Below are positions 8,685 to 19,936 of a stretch of DNA of 64,000 nt, piece by piece; position 1 is the stretch's first letter; every line of letters starts with the position of its first letter. Source of the stretch: CAZEVY01 sp964515555 (GTDB lineage Bacteria > Acidobacteriota > Terriglobia > Bryobacterales > Bryobacteraceae). The translations under genes and the position numbers were made by a program. The stretch spans positions 19,299 to 83,298 of the forward strand of contig CAZEVY010000014.1 of NCBI GenBank assembly GCA_964515555.1. The letters are read 5' to 3'. Under the pieces are notes generated by a model. That model did not search any database. It worked only from the letters and a program-made list of their open reading frames with translations, and was not told the origin of the DNA.

Positions 8685-10622
8685 CTATTTCTTCACCGAA
8701 AGCGTGACGGAGGACGGGTACTGGAGCGTGTGGTGCACCGCGTTGCGCGCCACCACGCCTTTCGATTCGTCGTAATTGTTCCCGCCGGTATTCAGATTGC
8801 GGTCGAAGCGCGGGAAATTGCTGCTCGATATTTCGATGCGGATCCGGTGTCCGGGCTTGAAGTAATTGCTGGTGGTCATGGGCTGGAAGACGACCCGGTA
8901 GACGCGGCCGGGCTCCATCCACACCGGGTCCTTGTCGTAACCCGCGCGCCAGCGCATCCTCTGAATGGTCTCGTCGAGATTGTACGCGCGGCCCTCGGGG
9001 TCGACGTCGACCAGCTTCACGGTGAAGTCCGTGTCCTTGGCCGACGACGAGACGAACAGCGACACCGTCACCGGCCCCGTCACCTCGATGCCATCCTTGA
9101 GCGGCTCGGTGCTGTACACCAGCACGTCGGCGCGCGACTCCACCGGGCGCTGGTCGAAGGCCCCGCCCGCCACGGCGTTACCCGTGCAGCAGACGTTGCC
9201 GCCGAGCGACGGAACCGGATTCATGGGGTCGTAGACGAACTCGTCGGGCCGCTCTTCCCGCGGCGGGCTGTCGACCAGCCTGCCGTCGCCGTACAGACTG
9301 TTGGCCTTGCCGTTGCTTGACAGCGCCAGCGTCACGTTCTGAACCCCTGCCGGCGGCCAGGTATCGGCGGTCTGCCACTGGTTGCTGCCCATGGTGTAAT
9401 AGCGGACCTTGGGAGTCTTCTCGAGGATCTTGTTGTCCTCGCCCTTCAGGAAAAAGTCGAACCATCCGTAGGTGAGGGCGTTGTAGTCCAGGCGCGCGTC
9501 GCCCACGCTACGTTCGCCGACGATGGTGTTCTCGGTGGCACGCGTGAAGGCGCAGTGCAGCGTCGGCGCGATGACGGCGTACTGCTGCGCGGCGACGGCC
9601 GGACGCGCCGTGCGGCGGACGTAATCGTAGGCGGCGAGGTTCGGCCCGACCGAAACGTCGTACCAGGACATCAGCCAGAGGCCGGGGACGTTGATGGGCT
9701 GATTGTCGTGCCACAATCCGCCGCGATACCAGGCCGGATCGTTGGGCGCGCGCTGGATCATGGCGCCGCCGGTGGCGACCTCCATGCGGTCGGCGTAGAT
9801 GCCGCGGGGGCCGTTGACCGCTTTCAGGATGTCCATCACCGGGAGATGGCGCAGCGCTTTCGACCAATCGACGGCGGGCATCTGCGGGGCGAGGTCGAAG
9901 AGGCGCGCAGCGGCGACCAGGTCCTCGCGTGGCGTGTTGGGCGGGAACATCGGGCGCACCTGGTTTTGCTGGCCGTAGATCCAGGCGGCGAAGAGCATCT
10001 GGAAGGCGCCGCCGCGATACCAATTGCCCTGCTCGTAATACGGTCCGACACGGCCGACGCCAGCGCCGAAGCCCTGCGGGATCATGGCGGCGAAACCGGG
10101 GTGACCTTCGGCGGCGACGGCGAGCTGCCACTCGGCGGTCGACGAGCAGCCGATTGTACCTACCTTGCCGTTCGACCACGGCCGCGCGGAGATCCACGCG
10201 ATGGCATCCGTACCGTCGCTGACGGGCGGGCCGAGGATGTCGTAGTTGCCCTCGGAGCCAAAGTGTCCGCGCTCGTTCATCAGCACGTAGGCGTAGCCGC
10301 GGCGCACGGCCTCCACGACCTGGGTCATGTCGCGTGGCGCGCCGAGGCGGACGTCCCAGAAGTTGTAGTTGTAGGGTGAGCGCACGAAAATCGTCGGGTA
10401 TTTCTTCGATTCGTCCTTGGGGCGATAGACGTCGGCCGACATGCGCTTGCCGTCGCGCATCTCGACCATGTGCTTGCGCTCAATGATGGCGACGGATTCG
10501 AGACGCCGTTCAGCGGCGTTGCGCTGGGCGATGGTCTGGGCGTCGGTGGCGGGCCGCGGCTGGGCCAGGATCGGGCACGCGCAGAGCAACACGGCGAGGA
10601 CGGGACGGATCGGCCGATTCAT
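8685..10622 (-). CDS. secreted CocE/NonD-family hydrolase (X-Pro dipeptidyl-peptidase S15-like)
   Basis: A 645-residue protein with a cleavable-type signal peptide (residues 1-20, ending in CPILAQ) followed by a large alpha/beta-hydrolase domain. Its nucleophile elbow is GCSSTAEW around Ser160, and LMSWYDVSVGP and APTLHCAF later supply candidate Asp and His. The C-terminal third (FVSSSAKDTDFTVKLVDVDP onward) is the jelly-roll X-Pro dipeptidyl-peptidase C-terminal domain, as in cocaine esterase and glutaryl-7-ACA acylase. It probably cleaves amide or ester bonds in the periplasm or outside. The Met at 10622 was chosen because the signal peptide follows directly. It converges on the ATP-grasp/SET gene, with 35 bases between. 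Confidence 0.88.
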   Translation of the reverse strand: MNRPIRPVLAVLLCACPILAQPRPATDAQTIAQRNAAERRLESVAIIERKHMVEMRDGKRMSADVYRPKDESKKYPTIFVRSPYNYNFWDVRLGAPRDMTQVVEAVRRGYAYVLMNERGHFGSEGNYDILGPPVSDGTDAIAWISARPWSNGKVGTIGCSSTAEWQLAVAAEGHPGFAAMIPQGFGAGVGRVGPYYEQGNWYRGGAFQMLFAAWIYGQQNQVRPMFPPNTPREDLVAAARLFDLAPQMPAVDWSKALRHLPVMDILKAVNGPRGIYADRMEVATGGAMIQRAPNDPAWYRGGLWHDNQPINVPGLWLMSWYDVSVGPNLAAYDYVRRTARPAVAAQQYAVIAPTLHCAFTRATENTIVGERSVGDARLDYNALTYGWFDFFLKGEDNKILEKTPKVRYYTMGSNQWQTADTWPPAGVQNVTLALSSNGKANSLYGDGRLVDSPPREERPDEFVYDPMNPVPSLGGNVCCTGNAVAGGAFDQRPVESRADVLVYSTEPLKDGIEVTGPVTVSLFVSSSAKDTDFTVKLVDVDPEGRAYNLDETIQRMRWRAGYDKDPVWMEPGRVYRVVFQPMTTSNYFKPGHRIRIEISSSNFPRFDRNLNTGGNNYDESKGVVARNAVHHTLQYPSSVTLSVKK

Positions 10623-10712
10623 GGGAGACAGTGTAACAAGTCGAGGGGCGCGGCCCGTCGCGCGAGGGGCGATGCGTGGGCGTCTGGAAAACTCCATTGC
10701 TAGACTGGCTTC

Positions 10713-11201
10713 ATGTTCCCCCGTGCCTTTCTTGTGATTGCTGCTGCGGTCTGCTCGTCAGTAAACGCACCATCGCAACAGGCCCGGGCGTTTGGCGAGT
10801 CCGACAAAACCGCGATCGAGAAGATGTACGATCGTTACCTCGTGGCGTTCATTAAGAAGGATTACGCTGGTCTGCGGGAGTCCGTCCAGGCTCCGTTCGT
10901 TGTTTGGGACGGAGGGGATATGCAGGCCTTCGCGTCCGTAGATGCCGTGATGGGGTTTTACCGAAAGCAACTCGTAGCGCTGGAACAGCGCAACTACAGT
11001 CATGCCGAAATTACCAATACGCGGATCACCCCACTTACGCCGGATAGCGCTCTCATCAACAAGTCCATTCGGCGTTTCAAGAAGGACGGCTCGGTGTTAG
11101 AAGAAGGAGCTGCGATCTACCCTGCGTGCAAATCCTCCGGGGCCTGGAAGCTCTGCGGGATGATACGGCAAGAATCACAGTACTTCGGTAAAGTCTATTG
11201 A
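10713..11201 (+). CDS. exported NTF2-like (SnoaL/DUF4440-type) protein
   Basis: A 162-residue protein with a signal peptide (MFPRAFLVIAAAVCSSVNA) followed by a single small domain. The pattern AIEKMYDRYLVAFIKKDYAGLRE, then FYRKQLVALEQ and KDGSVLEEGAAIY near the end, fits the NTF2-like cone fold used by SnoaL and DUF4440 proteins. No catalytic residues can be named. A TAGACT hexamer lies 6 bases before the ATG and could be a -10 of a leaderless transcript. The gene is bounded by a divergent hydrolase gene on the left and a 114-base gap on the right. Confidence 0.6.
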   Translation: MFPRAFLVIAAAVCSSVNAPSQQARAFGESDKTAIEKMYDRYLVAFIKKDYAGLRESVQAPFVVWDGGDMQAFASVDAVMGFYRKQLVALEQRNYSHAEITNTRITPLTPDSALINKSIRRFKKDGSVLEEGAAIYPACKSSGAWKLCGMIRQESQYFGKVY

Positions 11202-11315
11202 CGGCAACCGGGCTGCGGGCATCGGCAACCAGCGCTACCTCTTCGACCAGCGCCGCCGGTTGAAATCCCACGCGGTGTATGATTCCATAAGGTAGTTAAG
11301 TTCCGTTGGAGGGGA

Positions 11316-12536
<1,221 letters not shown>

Positions 12537-12545
12537 CGGCCCACC

Positions 12546-15500
12546 GTGCGGTTTCTTGCAATCGCCCTGCTGGTGGTGTTACCGGCGGGCGCGCAGACCG
12601 GGCGGTTTGTCGAGCACCGGATACGACTCAATGGCGGACCGGAGACGGCGAGTACGTCGCCCGTTTACCGGCAAAGCCTGAACCGTACGACGGCGACTTA
12701 TTCGTTCGGCGGAGAGGTGACGTTGAGCGTTCCGGCCACGGCGCCGGCAGTCACGGGCGTCAACGGCAACTACCTGGAGCTTGCCAGCCGTTTGGTGGTC
12801 GACGCGAACCTCAACGGCGTGGTACAGCGCATCCTGATGGGCACGCCTGTCGGCGCGGCTGTGCGGACATTCCTGTCGTTCAATTTCCGTGACCACCTGA
12901 ACCAGGAATGCGGGCAGTCGTTGGGCCTGGGGTCGGGCAACAATGCTGATGTGGCGCTGAAGACCAATTTCCCAGAGTGCACCGGCTTTACCCGCCTGCC
13001 GCGCGGCCCGGACCTGAACGGTCAGCCGACGGGCGTGTTGTACACGCAGGCCTACGCCTTTGGCGGCGCGACCGGTGTTGATCCGCGCGGCGGCGACAAT
13101 CTCTGCTTGACCAATTGCGTGGGCGTCGAGATCCAGACGATCTACGTCTTCGACATCGCTTACGACGTCGAGATCGACCACATCGAGACAGTGCAGGTGG
13201 TTCAGGACAAGGACAACACAGTCCCGCTGATCCAGGGAAAGCCGACCGTGATCCGTGTTTTTCCGAAGGCCGGTGCGACTCCGATTCCGCTGACGGGCCT
13301 TTCCGCCGAACTGTCGGGAGCGTTTCGCGGCGCCCAGCTTCCCGGATCACCGCTGGCGCCCTTCAACGGACCGATCACCGTGCCGACTGCGCCGCAGCGC
13401 GACAACGCCGATCACTCGCTGAACTTCTACCTTCCGTTTCCCTGGACCAACAACTCGTCGATCAATCTCGTCGTCAACCTGAAGCTTCCCGCGGGCCTGG
13501 TCGATCCGACGCCGGCCAACAACCAGGCGACTGCCAGCTTCAATTTCCGCCCTGGCGGAAGCCTGAACATCGCGTACGTACCGGTGTGCCTGAGTGCCGG
13601 CGCCGGCTCGATATGTCCAACCGCCGCCATCGCGAGATACGATTCTCAAGTCGAGCGCCTGTTCCCGGTCGCACCGGTCAATCTGAATTACACCGCCCTG
13701 GCGGTCCCCAAGCAGGTCCTACGATCCGGCATCTGCTGTGGATCTTCCCTGGACGCGTATCTGCGGGCGCTCTTCGCGCTTATGGCATCCAACTACGATC
13801 AGCTTGCCGCATGGCTTCCCGACCTGGTTTCGCCGCCGAACAACTATCGGATTACCGGCAGCTCCGATCCCCGGTGGTTCGAGTCCACGGCAACCGGCCG
13901 GGTGTCCTGGCAGCAGGACTGGACGGCGTCCGACCCGAATTATCCGGCGCGTACGCTAGCGCACGAAATTGCGCACAATCTCGGACGCCGTCATACGCAT
14001 CGTGTCGACGGCTGCGGCGCGCGCGATGCCGGCACCGACTGGCCGGTCGATTTCCCGCGAAGCAACATCCAGGAAGTCGGCTTTGACCCGATCGCACGCG
14101 AGGTGAAACCCGCCTCCCTGTTCGACCTGATGACTTACTGCGCTCCGCCGGTCTCCAACACCTGGATTTCCCCATTCACCTACAACCAACTGATGCAGGG
14201 CGGCTTCCGGCCGCAATCGGATCCGGCGAAGCGCTTCGCGGAAGGCGACTTCATCATCGTCACCGGCATGGCAAAGCGCGATGGGACTGGAGGGTCGCTT
14301 CAGGCAGCCTATCGCGTCTCGACCGGCGAAGCGCCGGGACCGGCACCGTCGTCACCGACGCATTGTCTCCGTTTCTTCGGCGACAGTGGACAACTCGGCG
14401 AGCAGTGCATGGCACTGACGTTCCGCGAGCATCAGACCGACGCGGTTGTCGACGAGGAGTGGTTCACCGTGAACGCGCCCTTCCCCGCTGGAACGCGCCG
14501 AATCGGACTGTTCGCGGGCTCTTCCGAACTGGCCTTGCTGCGCCCTGGTCCGGGAGCGCCGCAGATCTCCATCATCACGCCGCAGCCGAACGATGTGTGG
14601 AACGGCGGAGGGCGGACGATCACCTGGTCGGCATCGGACCCCGATGGCGATACGCTGACATACTCGGTGCTCTACTCGGCCGACGCGGGCGCGACCTGGA
14701 TTCCGGTCGAAAAGGACACGACCCTCACGAGCTATTCGTTTTCGCCCGATGAAATCGACGGCGGCAAGACCGTCCGCTTCCGCGTGCTGGCGACCGATGG
14801 GCTCAACACGACGGCCGCGGAGGCCGGCCCGATCGAGGTGGTTCAGAACCCGCGCCTGCTGCTCGCCGCCGACCGGCTCGACTTCCGCAAGATCGTGCTG
14901 CGCCAGGCGCGGGATCTGCCCGTTGTCGTATCGAATCCCGGCACCGGACCTTTGCGGATCAGCTCGCTGGCGGCAGGAAGCGAAGAGTTCACGATGCGGA
15001 CTCGCGCGCCGCTCATGATTCCCGCCGGGCAGAGCCAGACGATCACGATCCGCTTCTCGCCGGAGCAGGTCGGCTTGCGCGAAGCGCGGCTGGCGATCGT
15101 GAGCAATGACGCGGCTGCGCCGCGGGTGGAAGTCATCCTCTCGGGTCGGGGCATCGCCGCCGCTGAGCCCGACCTCAACGTACCCGCGCGCGTCGACTTC
15201 GGCAGCGTCATCGCGGGAGGGAACAAGGACGCGACGCTGGCGATCCGCAACGCGGGCGGCGCGGCCCTCACGGTGAACACCCTGGCGTTCAACAACGCCG
15301 CTTTTCGCGTCGTCTCGCCGGCGGCGCCGATCAACATCGCGGCGGGCGCGACGACGAACGTCACGCTGCGATTCGCCGCCGGTGCGAACGCGGGCGACCA
15401 GGCCGGTCAGTTGACGATCGCTTCGAACGATCCGTCGGCGGCGCAGGCCGTCGTGGCGGTGGCGGCGACGGTGGTCGCGGGCGCGGTGCCGGTGTCGTCG

Positions 15501-16202
15501 GCGGCGGGCGTGGTGAGCGCGGCCAGCTTTCTCGGAGGCCCGGTGGCGGCGGGTGAAATCGTGACCATCTTCGGGACGACCATCGGTCCGCCATCGATCG
15601 CGGGGCTGGCGCTCAACGCGCAGGGACTTGTCGCCACCACCGTCGGTGAGACGCGCGTGCTGTTCGACGGCGTGCCGGCGCCGATCATCTATGCGCTGGC
15701 AGGACAGACATCGGTGATTGTGCCTTACGCGGTGGCGGGGCGGGCGTCGACGCAGATGGTGGTCGAGTATCAGGGGCGGCGGTCGGACCCGGTGACGTTG
15801 CCGGTGGCGCCGTCGGCACCGTCGCTGTTCTCGGCGGATTCAAGCGGGCGCGGGCCGGGGGCGATCCTCAACCAGGACGGCTCGGTGAACACGCCGGGGA
15901 ATCCCGCCGACAAGGACAGCGTGATCGTGCTGTTCGGGACCGGCGAGGGGCGCACGGAGCCCGAGGGAGTCGATGGGCGGCTGGCGACGTCGGTATTTCC
16001 GAAGCCGCGGCTGGCGGTGACGGCGACGGTCGGCGGGTTGCCGGCGGAGGTTCTGTACGCGGGGGCGGCGCCGAATCTGGTGTCGGGCGTGTTGCAGGTG
16101 AACGTCAAGGTTCCGCCGGGGGTGGCGTCCGGCAATGTCCCGGTGGTCGTCACGGTGGGCGTGGCGTCGAGTCAGGGAGGCCTGACGGTCGCGGTAAGGT
16201 AA
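12546..16202 (+). CDS. giant secreted metzincin-type metalloprotease, copy 1
   Basis: A 1218-residue exported protein with a GTG start and a signal peptide ending at PAGAQ. A beta-rich N-terminal region contains IQGKPTVIRVFPK, shared by the four paralogues in this window. The catalytic domain has the full metzincin zinc motif HExxHxxGxxH (HEIAHNLGRRH, His473-His483) and a Met-turn 56 residues later (LMTYC, Met529). Downstream are an Ig/FN3-like module (NDVWNGGGRTITW...), two ASPM/SPD-2/Hydin-like choice-of-anchor modules (about 770-990) and the Solibacter-type TIGR03437 C-terminal domain (about 995-1218). It is probably a surface or secreted protease. Its stop overlaps the start of copy 2 (TAATG). 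The last 0.5 kb is almost identical to copy 2 at DNA level. Confidence 0.85.
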   Translation: MRFLAIALLVVLPAGAQTGRFVEHRIRLNGGPETASTSPVYRQSLNRTTATYSFGGEVTLSVPATAPAVTGVNGNYLELASRLVVDANLNGVVQRILMGTPVGAAVRTFLSFNFRDHLNQECGQSLGLGSGNNADVALKTNFPECTGFTRLPRGPDLNGQPTGVLYTQAYAFGGATGVDPRGGDNLCLTNCVGVEIQTIYVFDIAYDVEIDHIETVQVVQDKDNTVPLIQGKPTVIRVFPKAGATPIPLTGLSAELSGAFRGAQLPGSPLAPFNGPITVPTAPQRDNADHSLNFYLPFPWTNNSSINLVVNLKLPAGLVDPTPANNQATASFNFRPGGSLNIAYVPVCLSAGAGSICPTAAIARYDSQVERLFPVAPVNLNYTALAVPKQVLRSGICCGSSLDAYLRALFALMASNYDQLAAWLPDLVSPPNNYRITGSSDPRWFESTATGRVSWQQDWTASDPNYPARTLAHEIAHNLGRRHTHRVDGCGARDAGTDWPVDFPRSNIQEVGFDPIAREVKPASLFDLMTYCAPPVSNTWISPFTYNQLMQGGFRPQSDPAKRFAEGDFIIVTGMAKRDGTGGSLQAAYRVSTGEAPGPAPSSPTHCLRFFGDSGQLGEQCMALTFREHQTDAVVDEEWFTVNAPFPAGTRRIGLFAGSSELALLRPGPGAPQISIITPQPNDVWNGGGRTITWSASDPDGDTLTYSVLYSADAGATWIPVEKDTTLTSYSFSPDEIDGGKTVRFRVLATDGLNTTAAEAGPIEVVQNPRLLLAADRLDFRKIVLRQARDLPVVVSNPGTGPLRISSLAAGSEEFTMRTRAPLMIPAGQSQTITIRFSPEQVGLREARLAIVSNDAAAPRVEVILSGRGIAAAEPDLNVPARVDFGSVIAGGNKDATLAIRNAGGAALTVNTLAFNNAAFRVVSPAAPINIAAGATTNVTLRFAAGANAGDQAGQLTIASNDPSAAQAVVAVAATVVAGAVPVSSAAGVVSAASFLGGPVAAGEIVTIFGTTIGPPSIAGLALNAQGLVATTVGETRVLFDGVPAPIIYALAGQTSVIVPYAVAGRASTQMVVEYQGRRSDPVTLPVAPSAPSLFSADSSGRGPGAILNQDGSVNTPGNPADKDSVIVLFGTGEGRTEPEGVDGRLATSVFPKPRLAVTATVGGLPAEVLYAGAAPNLVSGVLQVNVKVPPGVASGNVPVVVTVGVASSQGGLTVAVR
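15720..15929 (+). repeat. 210-bp perfect repeat, copy A (in metzincin copy 1)
   Basis: These 210 bases are identical to 19451-19660 in the tandem paralogue, at the same position of the TIGR03437 domain. The flanking sequences diverge, with scattered differences on both sides. The third and fourth paralogues differ clearly here, so this is recent gene conversion or recent duplication between copies 1 and 2. Confidence 0.9.
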
Positions 16203-19200
16203 TGTGGACTTCTCGTGCCGTGAAAGCCGGCCTCATATTCGTGGCGGTCGCCTTCCCTGCCCTACCGCAGACGCTTCAGTACCAGGAAGGCGTCCTGCGA
16301 GACCTCTCGGTCACGATGAACGTAAATCAGATCTTCGGCCGCGTGTGCACGGGCACGATCAACAACGGTTCCCCGGTGACCGGCGGACCTGGTGCAGTTG
16401 GAATACGGACCACCGTCCTCCCGAATCCCGCGGCGCCGATCCAGTTCTCCGTCTCCTGCCCGAGCAATGGGAGCGCAATCAACGGCACCGTCCAGGTGAC
16501 GGCTCCCCAACGGATCCCGGCGATCACGCGGGAACTGTTCGACTCATTCGCCACCTTGGCCCCTCCGGTCCGGTTTCAGATGAGCGTCAAAGGCACGTGG
16601 ACCGCGCCGGCGGCCCCAGCCAACCAGCCTCGCGATCCGCGATGGACCACGGAGGTGTGCATGGTGCCGCCCGGCGGCACAAATTCACAGGTGCAGCGCG
16701 TGCATCCCGGCGCCGCCGTCGACGCCACCGAAGGCTGCGACTGGTCCAGCCTGCCTGTACGCTTCCAGACCAGCGGGGCCGATCCGGTCATCGACGGAAA
16801 CATTGGCGGGAGGGTCGGATTCAGCAGCACTCAGAGCGTCGGGCTGCGGGAGATCGAGTTTGGGATCACGTTGATCGCCCGGTACACGTTCGAGCGTGCC
16901 GCCGCCGACCTGATGATCGACCACATTGAGGCGGTGCAAGTGGTGCAGGATGCCAACAACACCGTTCCGCTCATCGCCGGCAAGCCGACCGTCGTGCGCG
17001 TGTTTCCGAAGATTGCCGCGGGCATACCTGTCGTTACGGGTGTCACGGCCGAGTTGACCGGAACCGTGCGCGGGGCGCCGTTGCCAGGCTCGCCGCTCCG
17101 GCCGTTCAACGGGCCGGTCACGGCGCGCAGCAGCCCGTCGCGCGGCAATGCGGATGACTCACTGAATTTTTCTCTTCCAGTTTCCTGGATCCAGGATCCA
17201 GCGGTGAGCATCCGGGCAGAAGCGAAGCACTCCAGCGGGCAGGCCGACCCAGCGCCGGCGAACAACGCCGCCACCGTGGACCTCCAGTTCCAACCAAGTC
17301 AGACATTGCGAATCGCGTATCTGCCCTTTTGTTACGAATTGGACCCCACGCGTGCGCCGTGCCCGAGCGACGCCTCCATCGCGGGACACAGCAAACTCCT
17401 CGAACGAATGTTCCCGATCTCGCCGGGGAACCTCACCTACACAGGTTTGGCTCTTCCGAGGAAGGTTTTGCGAATACCGAACCTGGACAAGTTCGTCGGG
17501 ATTCTGCGCAAGTTCTACAATTCCTCCGTGTCAGCACACGATCAGTTCACCGCGTGGCTGCCCGACCTCTTCACGCCCACGAACTTCACCGTAGGCGGGT
17601 TGAGCGACCCCCTCTTCGATGGCGGCGAAGGACACGCCGCCTGGGGCCAGGACTTCACGGCAGCCGATCCCGATTATCCTGCCTTCGTCCTGGCGCATGA
17701 AACGGCACACAATCTTGGCCGGCGGCACACGAATCTGGCGGACGGCTGTGACGCGCCGGACCCCAATACAGACTGGAGGAGCGCCAGCAGCCAGACCGGC
17801 GAAATCGGCTTCGACCCGATCGCGCGGGTCCTCAAGCCCGCCAACAAGCTGGATCTCATGACCAATTGCGCGCCGAGCGCCGACCGAATCTGGATGTCGG
17901 CGTTCACATATACCCAGTTGATTCGGTCCGCGTTCCGACCGCAGTCGGATGGCGAGCGCCGTTTCGCCGAAGGGGACTGGATTCTGGTCGCGGGGACAGT
18001 CAAGCGGGACGGGAGCGGCGGGACGCTGGAGCCCGCTTATCGTATCCCCGCCGCGGAAACCGCGGCGCCGCGTCCGCCCCAACCGTCGCACTGCGTACGA
18101 TTTCAGGGCGCGAGCGGGACGCTGGGCGAACAGTGTGTGGCGTTGACGTTCCGGGGCCATCGGACCCAGAATGCGACGCTCGATGAACAATCCTTTTCGA
18201 TCCGCGCGCCATTGCCGGCCGGAACGACTCGCATCGCGCTCTACGCCGGTGACAAGGAACTGGCTGCGCTGAGCCCTGGCCCTGGCGCGCCCCAGGTGTC
18301 CATCGTGACGCCGCAGCCGAACGACGTCTGGAACGGCGGGTCACGTACGATCACGTGGTCGGGCAGCGATCCCGATAACGATCCGCTCACCTATGCCGTC
18401 CTGTACTCGACGGATGCGGGTTCGACCTGGCTGGCGATGGAGATCGACACGCAGTCGACGCAATACACCTTCTCGCCGGACGAGATTGACGGCGGCAAGA
18501 CCGTCCGCTTCCGTGTGCTGGCGACCGACGGAATCAACAACGCGACCGCCGAGGTCGGGCCGATCGAGGTGGTGCAGAATCCGCGACTGCTCGCCGCCGC
18601 CAACCGTCTCGACTTCCGCAAGGTGGTCCTGCGCCAGGTGCGCGATCTGCCGCTGGTGGTCTCGAACGGCGGCACCGGACCGCTGCGCATCACCTCGCTC
18701 GCGACCGGAACCGAGGAGTTCACGCTGCTCACGCGCACGCCCGTGATGATTCCGGCCGGCCAGAGCCTGACGATCACGGTGCGCTTCTCGCCGGAACAGG
18801 CGGGGCTGCGCGAGGCGCGACTGGCGGTCGCATCGACCGACGCGGCGCAACCGACGACGGAAGTCATTCTCTCCGGACGCGGCATCGCCGCCGCCGAGGC
18901 CGATCTCAACGTCCCGGCGCGCATTGAGTTCGGCCACGTTCCCGCGGGATCGAACAAAGACGTGACGCTGGCGATTCGCAACGATGGCGGCGCCGCGCTC
19001 ACCGTGAATACGCTGACGTTCAACAACGCGGCCTTTCGCGTCGTCTCGCCGGCGGCGCCCCTCAACATCGCGGCGGGCGCGACGACGAACGTCACGCTGC
19101 GATTCGTCGCGGGGGCCGGCGCGGGCGATCAGAACGGACAACTCACTATCGCGTCCACCGATCCTTCGGCGGCGCAGGTGGTGGTGGCTGTGGCGGCGAC

Positions 19201-19933
19201 GGTGGTCACGGGCGTCGTGCCGGCGTCATCGGCAGCGGGCGTGGTGAGCGCGGCGAGCTTTCTCGGAGGCCCGGTGGCGGCGGGCGAAATCGTGACGATC
19301 TTCGGCAGCTCTATTGGACCGCCCGCTATCGCGGGCTTAAGGCTCAACGCGCAAGGCCTGGTCGACTCCACGGCTGGCGAGACACGCGTGCTGTTCGACG
19401 GCGTCGCCGCGCCGATCATCTATGCGCTGGCGGGACAGACGTCGGCGATAGTGCCTTACGCGGTGGCGGGGCGGGCGTCGACGCAGATGGTGGTCGAGTA
19501 TCAGGGGCGGCGGTCGGACCCGGTGACGTTGCCGGTGGCGCCGTCGGCACCGTCGCTGTTCTCGGCGGATTCAAGCGGGCGCGGGCCGGGGGCGATCCTC
19601 AACCAGGACGGCTCGGTGAACACGCCGGGGAATCCCGCCGACAAGGACAGCGTGATCGTGTTGTTCGGCACCGGCGAGGGGCGCACGGAGCCCGAGGGAG
19701 TCGACGGGCGGCTGGCGACGTCGGTATTTCCGAAACCTCGGCTGGCAGTGACGGCGACGGTCGGCGGGTTGCCAGCGGAGGTTCTGTACGCGGGGGCGGC
19801 GCCTGGACTGGTGTCGGGAGTGCTTCAGGTGAACGTGAAGATTCCGCCGGGGGTGGCGTCCGGCAATGTCCCGGTGGCCGTCACGATCGGCGTGGCGTCG
19901 AGTCAGGGAGGCCTGACGGTCGCGGTAAGATGA
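16202..19933 (+). CDS. giant secreted metzincin-type metalloprotease, copy 2
   Basis: A 1243-residue paralogue of the preceding gene with the same architecture. It has a signal peptide (about residues 1-23), the N-terminal domain with IAGKPTVVRVFPK, a zinc motif HETAHNLGRRH (His499-His509) and a Met-turn LMTNC (Met553). An Ig-like module, two ASPM/SPD-2/Hydin-like modules and the TIGR03437 C-terminal domain follow. The N-terminal half has diverged strongly from copy 1, whereas the last 500 bases are nearly identical. The ATG is nested in the stop of copy 1 (TAATG), so the two proteins are likely produced together, which would suit complementary specificities. The Asp of the second Hydin-like repeat region and the C-domain are conserved, so there is no sign of decay. 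Confidence 0.85.
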   Translation: MWTSRAVKAGLIFVAVAFPALPQTLQYQEGVLRDLSVTMNVNQIFGRVCTGTINNGSPVTGGPGAVGIRTTVLPNPAAPIQFSVSCPSNGSAINGTVQVTAPQRIPAITRELFDSFATLAPPVRFQMSVKGTWTAPAAPANQPRDPRWTTEVCMVPPGGTNSQVQRVHPGAAVDATEGCDWSSLPVRFQTSGADPVIDGNIGGRVGFSSTQSVGLREIEFGITLIARYTFERAAADLMIDHIEAVQVVQDANNTVPLIAGKPTVVRVFPKIAAGIPVVTGVTAELTGTVRGAPLPGSPLRPFNGPVTARSSPSRGNADDSLNFSLPVSWIQDPAVSIRAEAKHSSGQADPAPANNAATVDLQFQPSQTLRIAYLPFCYELDPTRAPCPSDASIAGHSKLLERMFPISPGNLTYTGLALPRKVLRIPNLDKFVGILRKFYNSSVSAHDQFTAWLPDLFTPTNFTVGGLSDPLFDGGEGHAAWGQDFTAADPDYPAFVLAHETAHNLGRRHTNLADGCDAPDPNTDWRSASSQTGEIGFDPIARVLKPANKLDLMTNCAPSADRIWMSAFTYTQLIRSAFRPQSDGERRFAEGDWILVAGTVKRDGSGGTLEPAYRIPAAETAAPRPPQPSHCVRFQGASGTLGEQCVALTFRGHRTQNATLDEQSFSIRAPLPAGTTRIALYAGDKELAALSPGPGAPQVSIVTPQPNDVWNGGSRTITWSGSDPDNDPLTYAVLYSTDAGSTWLAMEIDTQSTQYTFSPDEIDGGKTVRFRVLATDGINNATAEVGPIEVVQNPRLLAAANRLDFRKVVLRQVRDLPLVVSNGGTGPLRITSLATGTEEFTLLTRTPVMIPAGQSLTITVRFSPEQAGLREARLAVASTDAAQPTTEVILSGRGIAAAEADLNVPARIEFGHVPAGSNKDVTLAIRNDGGAALTVNTLTFNNAAFRVVSPAAPLNIAAGATTNVTLRFVAGAGAGDQNGQLTIASTDPSAAQVVVAVAATVVTGVVPASSAAGVVSAASFLGGPVAAGEIVTIFGSSIGPPAIAGLRLNAQGLVDSTAGETRVLFDGVAAPIIYALAGQTSAIVPYAVAGRASTQMVVEYQGRRSDPVTLPVAPSAPSLFSADSSGRGPGAILNQDGSVNTPGNPADKDSVIVLFGTGEGRTEPEGVDGRLATSVFPKPRLAVTATVGGLPAEVLYAGAAPGLVSGVLQVNVKIPPGVASGNVPVAVTIGVASSQGGLTVAVR
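19451..19660 (+). repeat. 210-bp perfect repeat, copy B (in metzincin copy 2)
   Basis: Partner of 15720-15929, offset by exactly 3731 bases. Both copies sit in the same reading frame of the TIGR03437 domain, so recombination between them would delete one gene cleanly and leave a hybrid open frame. Confidence 0.9.
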
Positions 19934-19936
19934 CCG

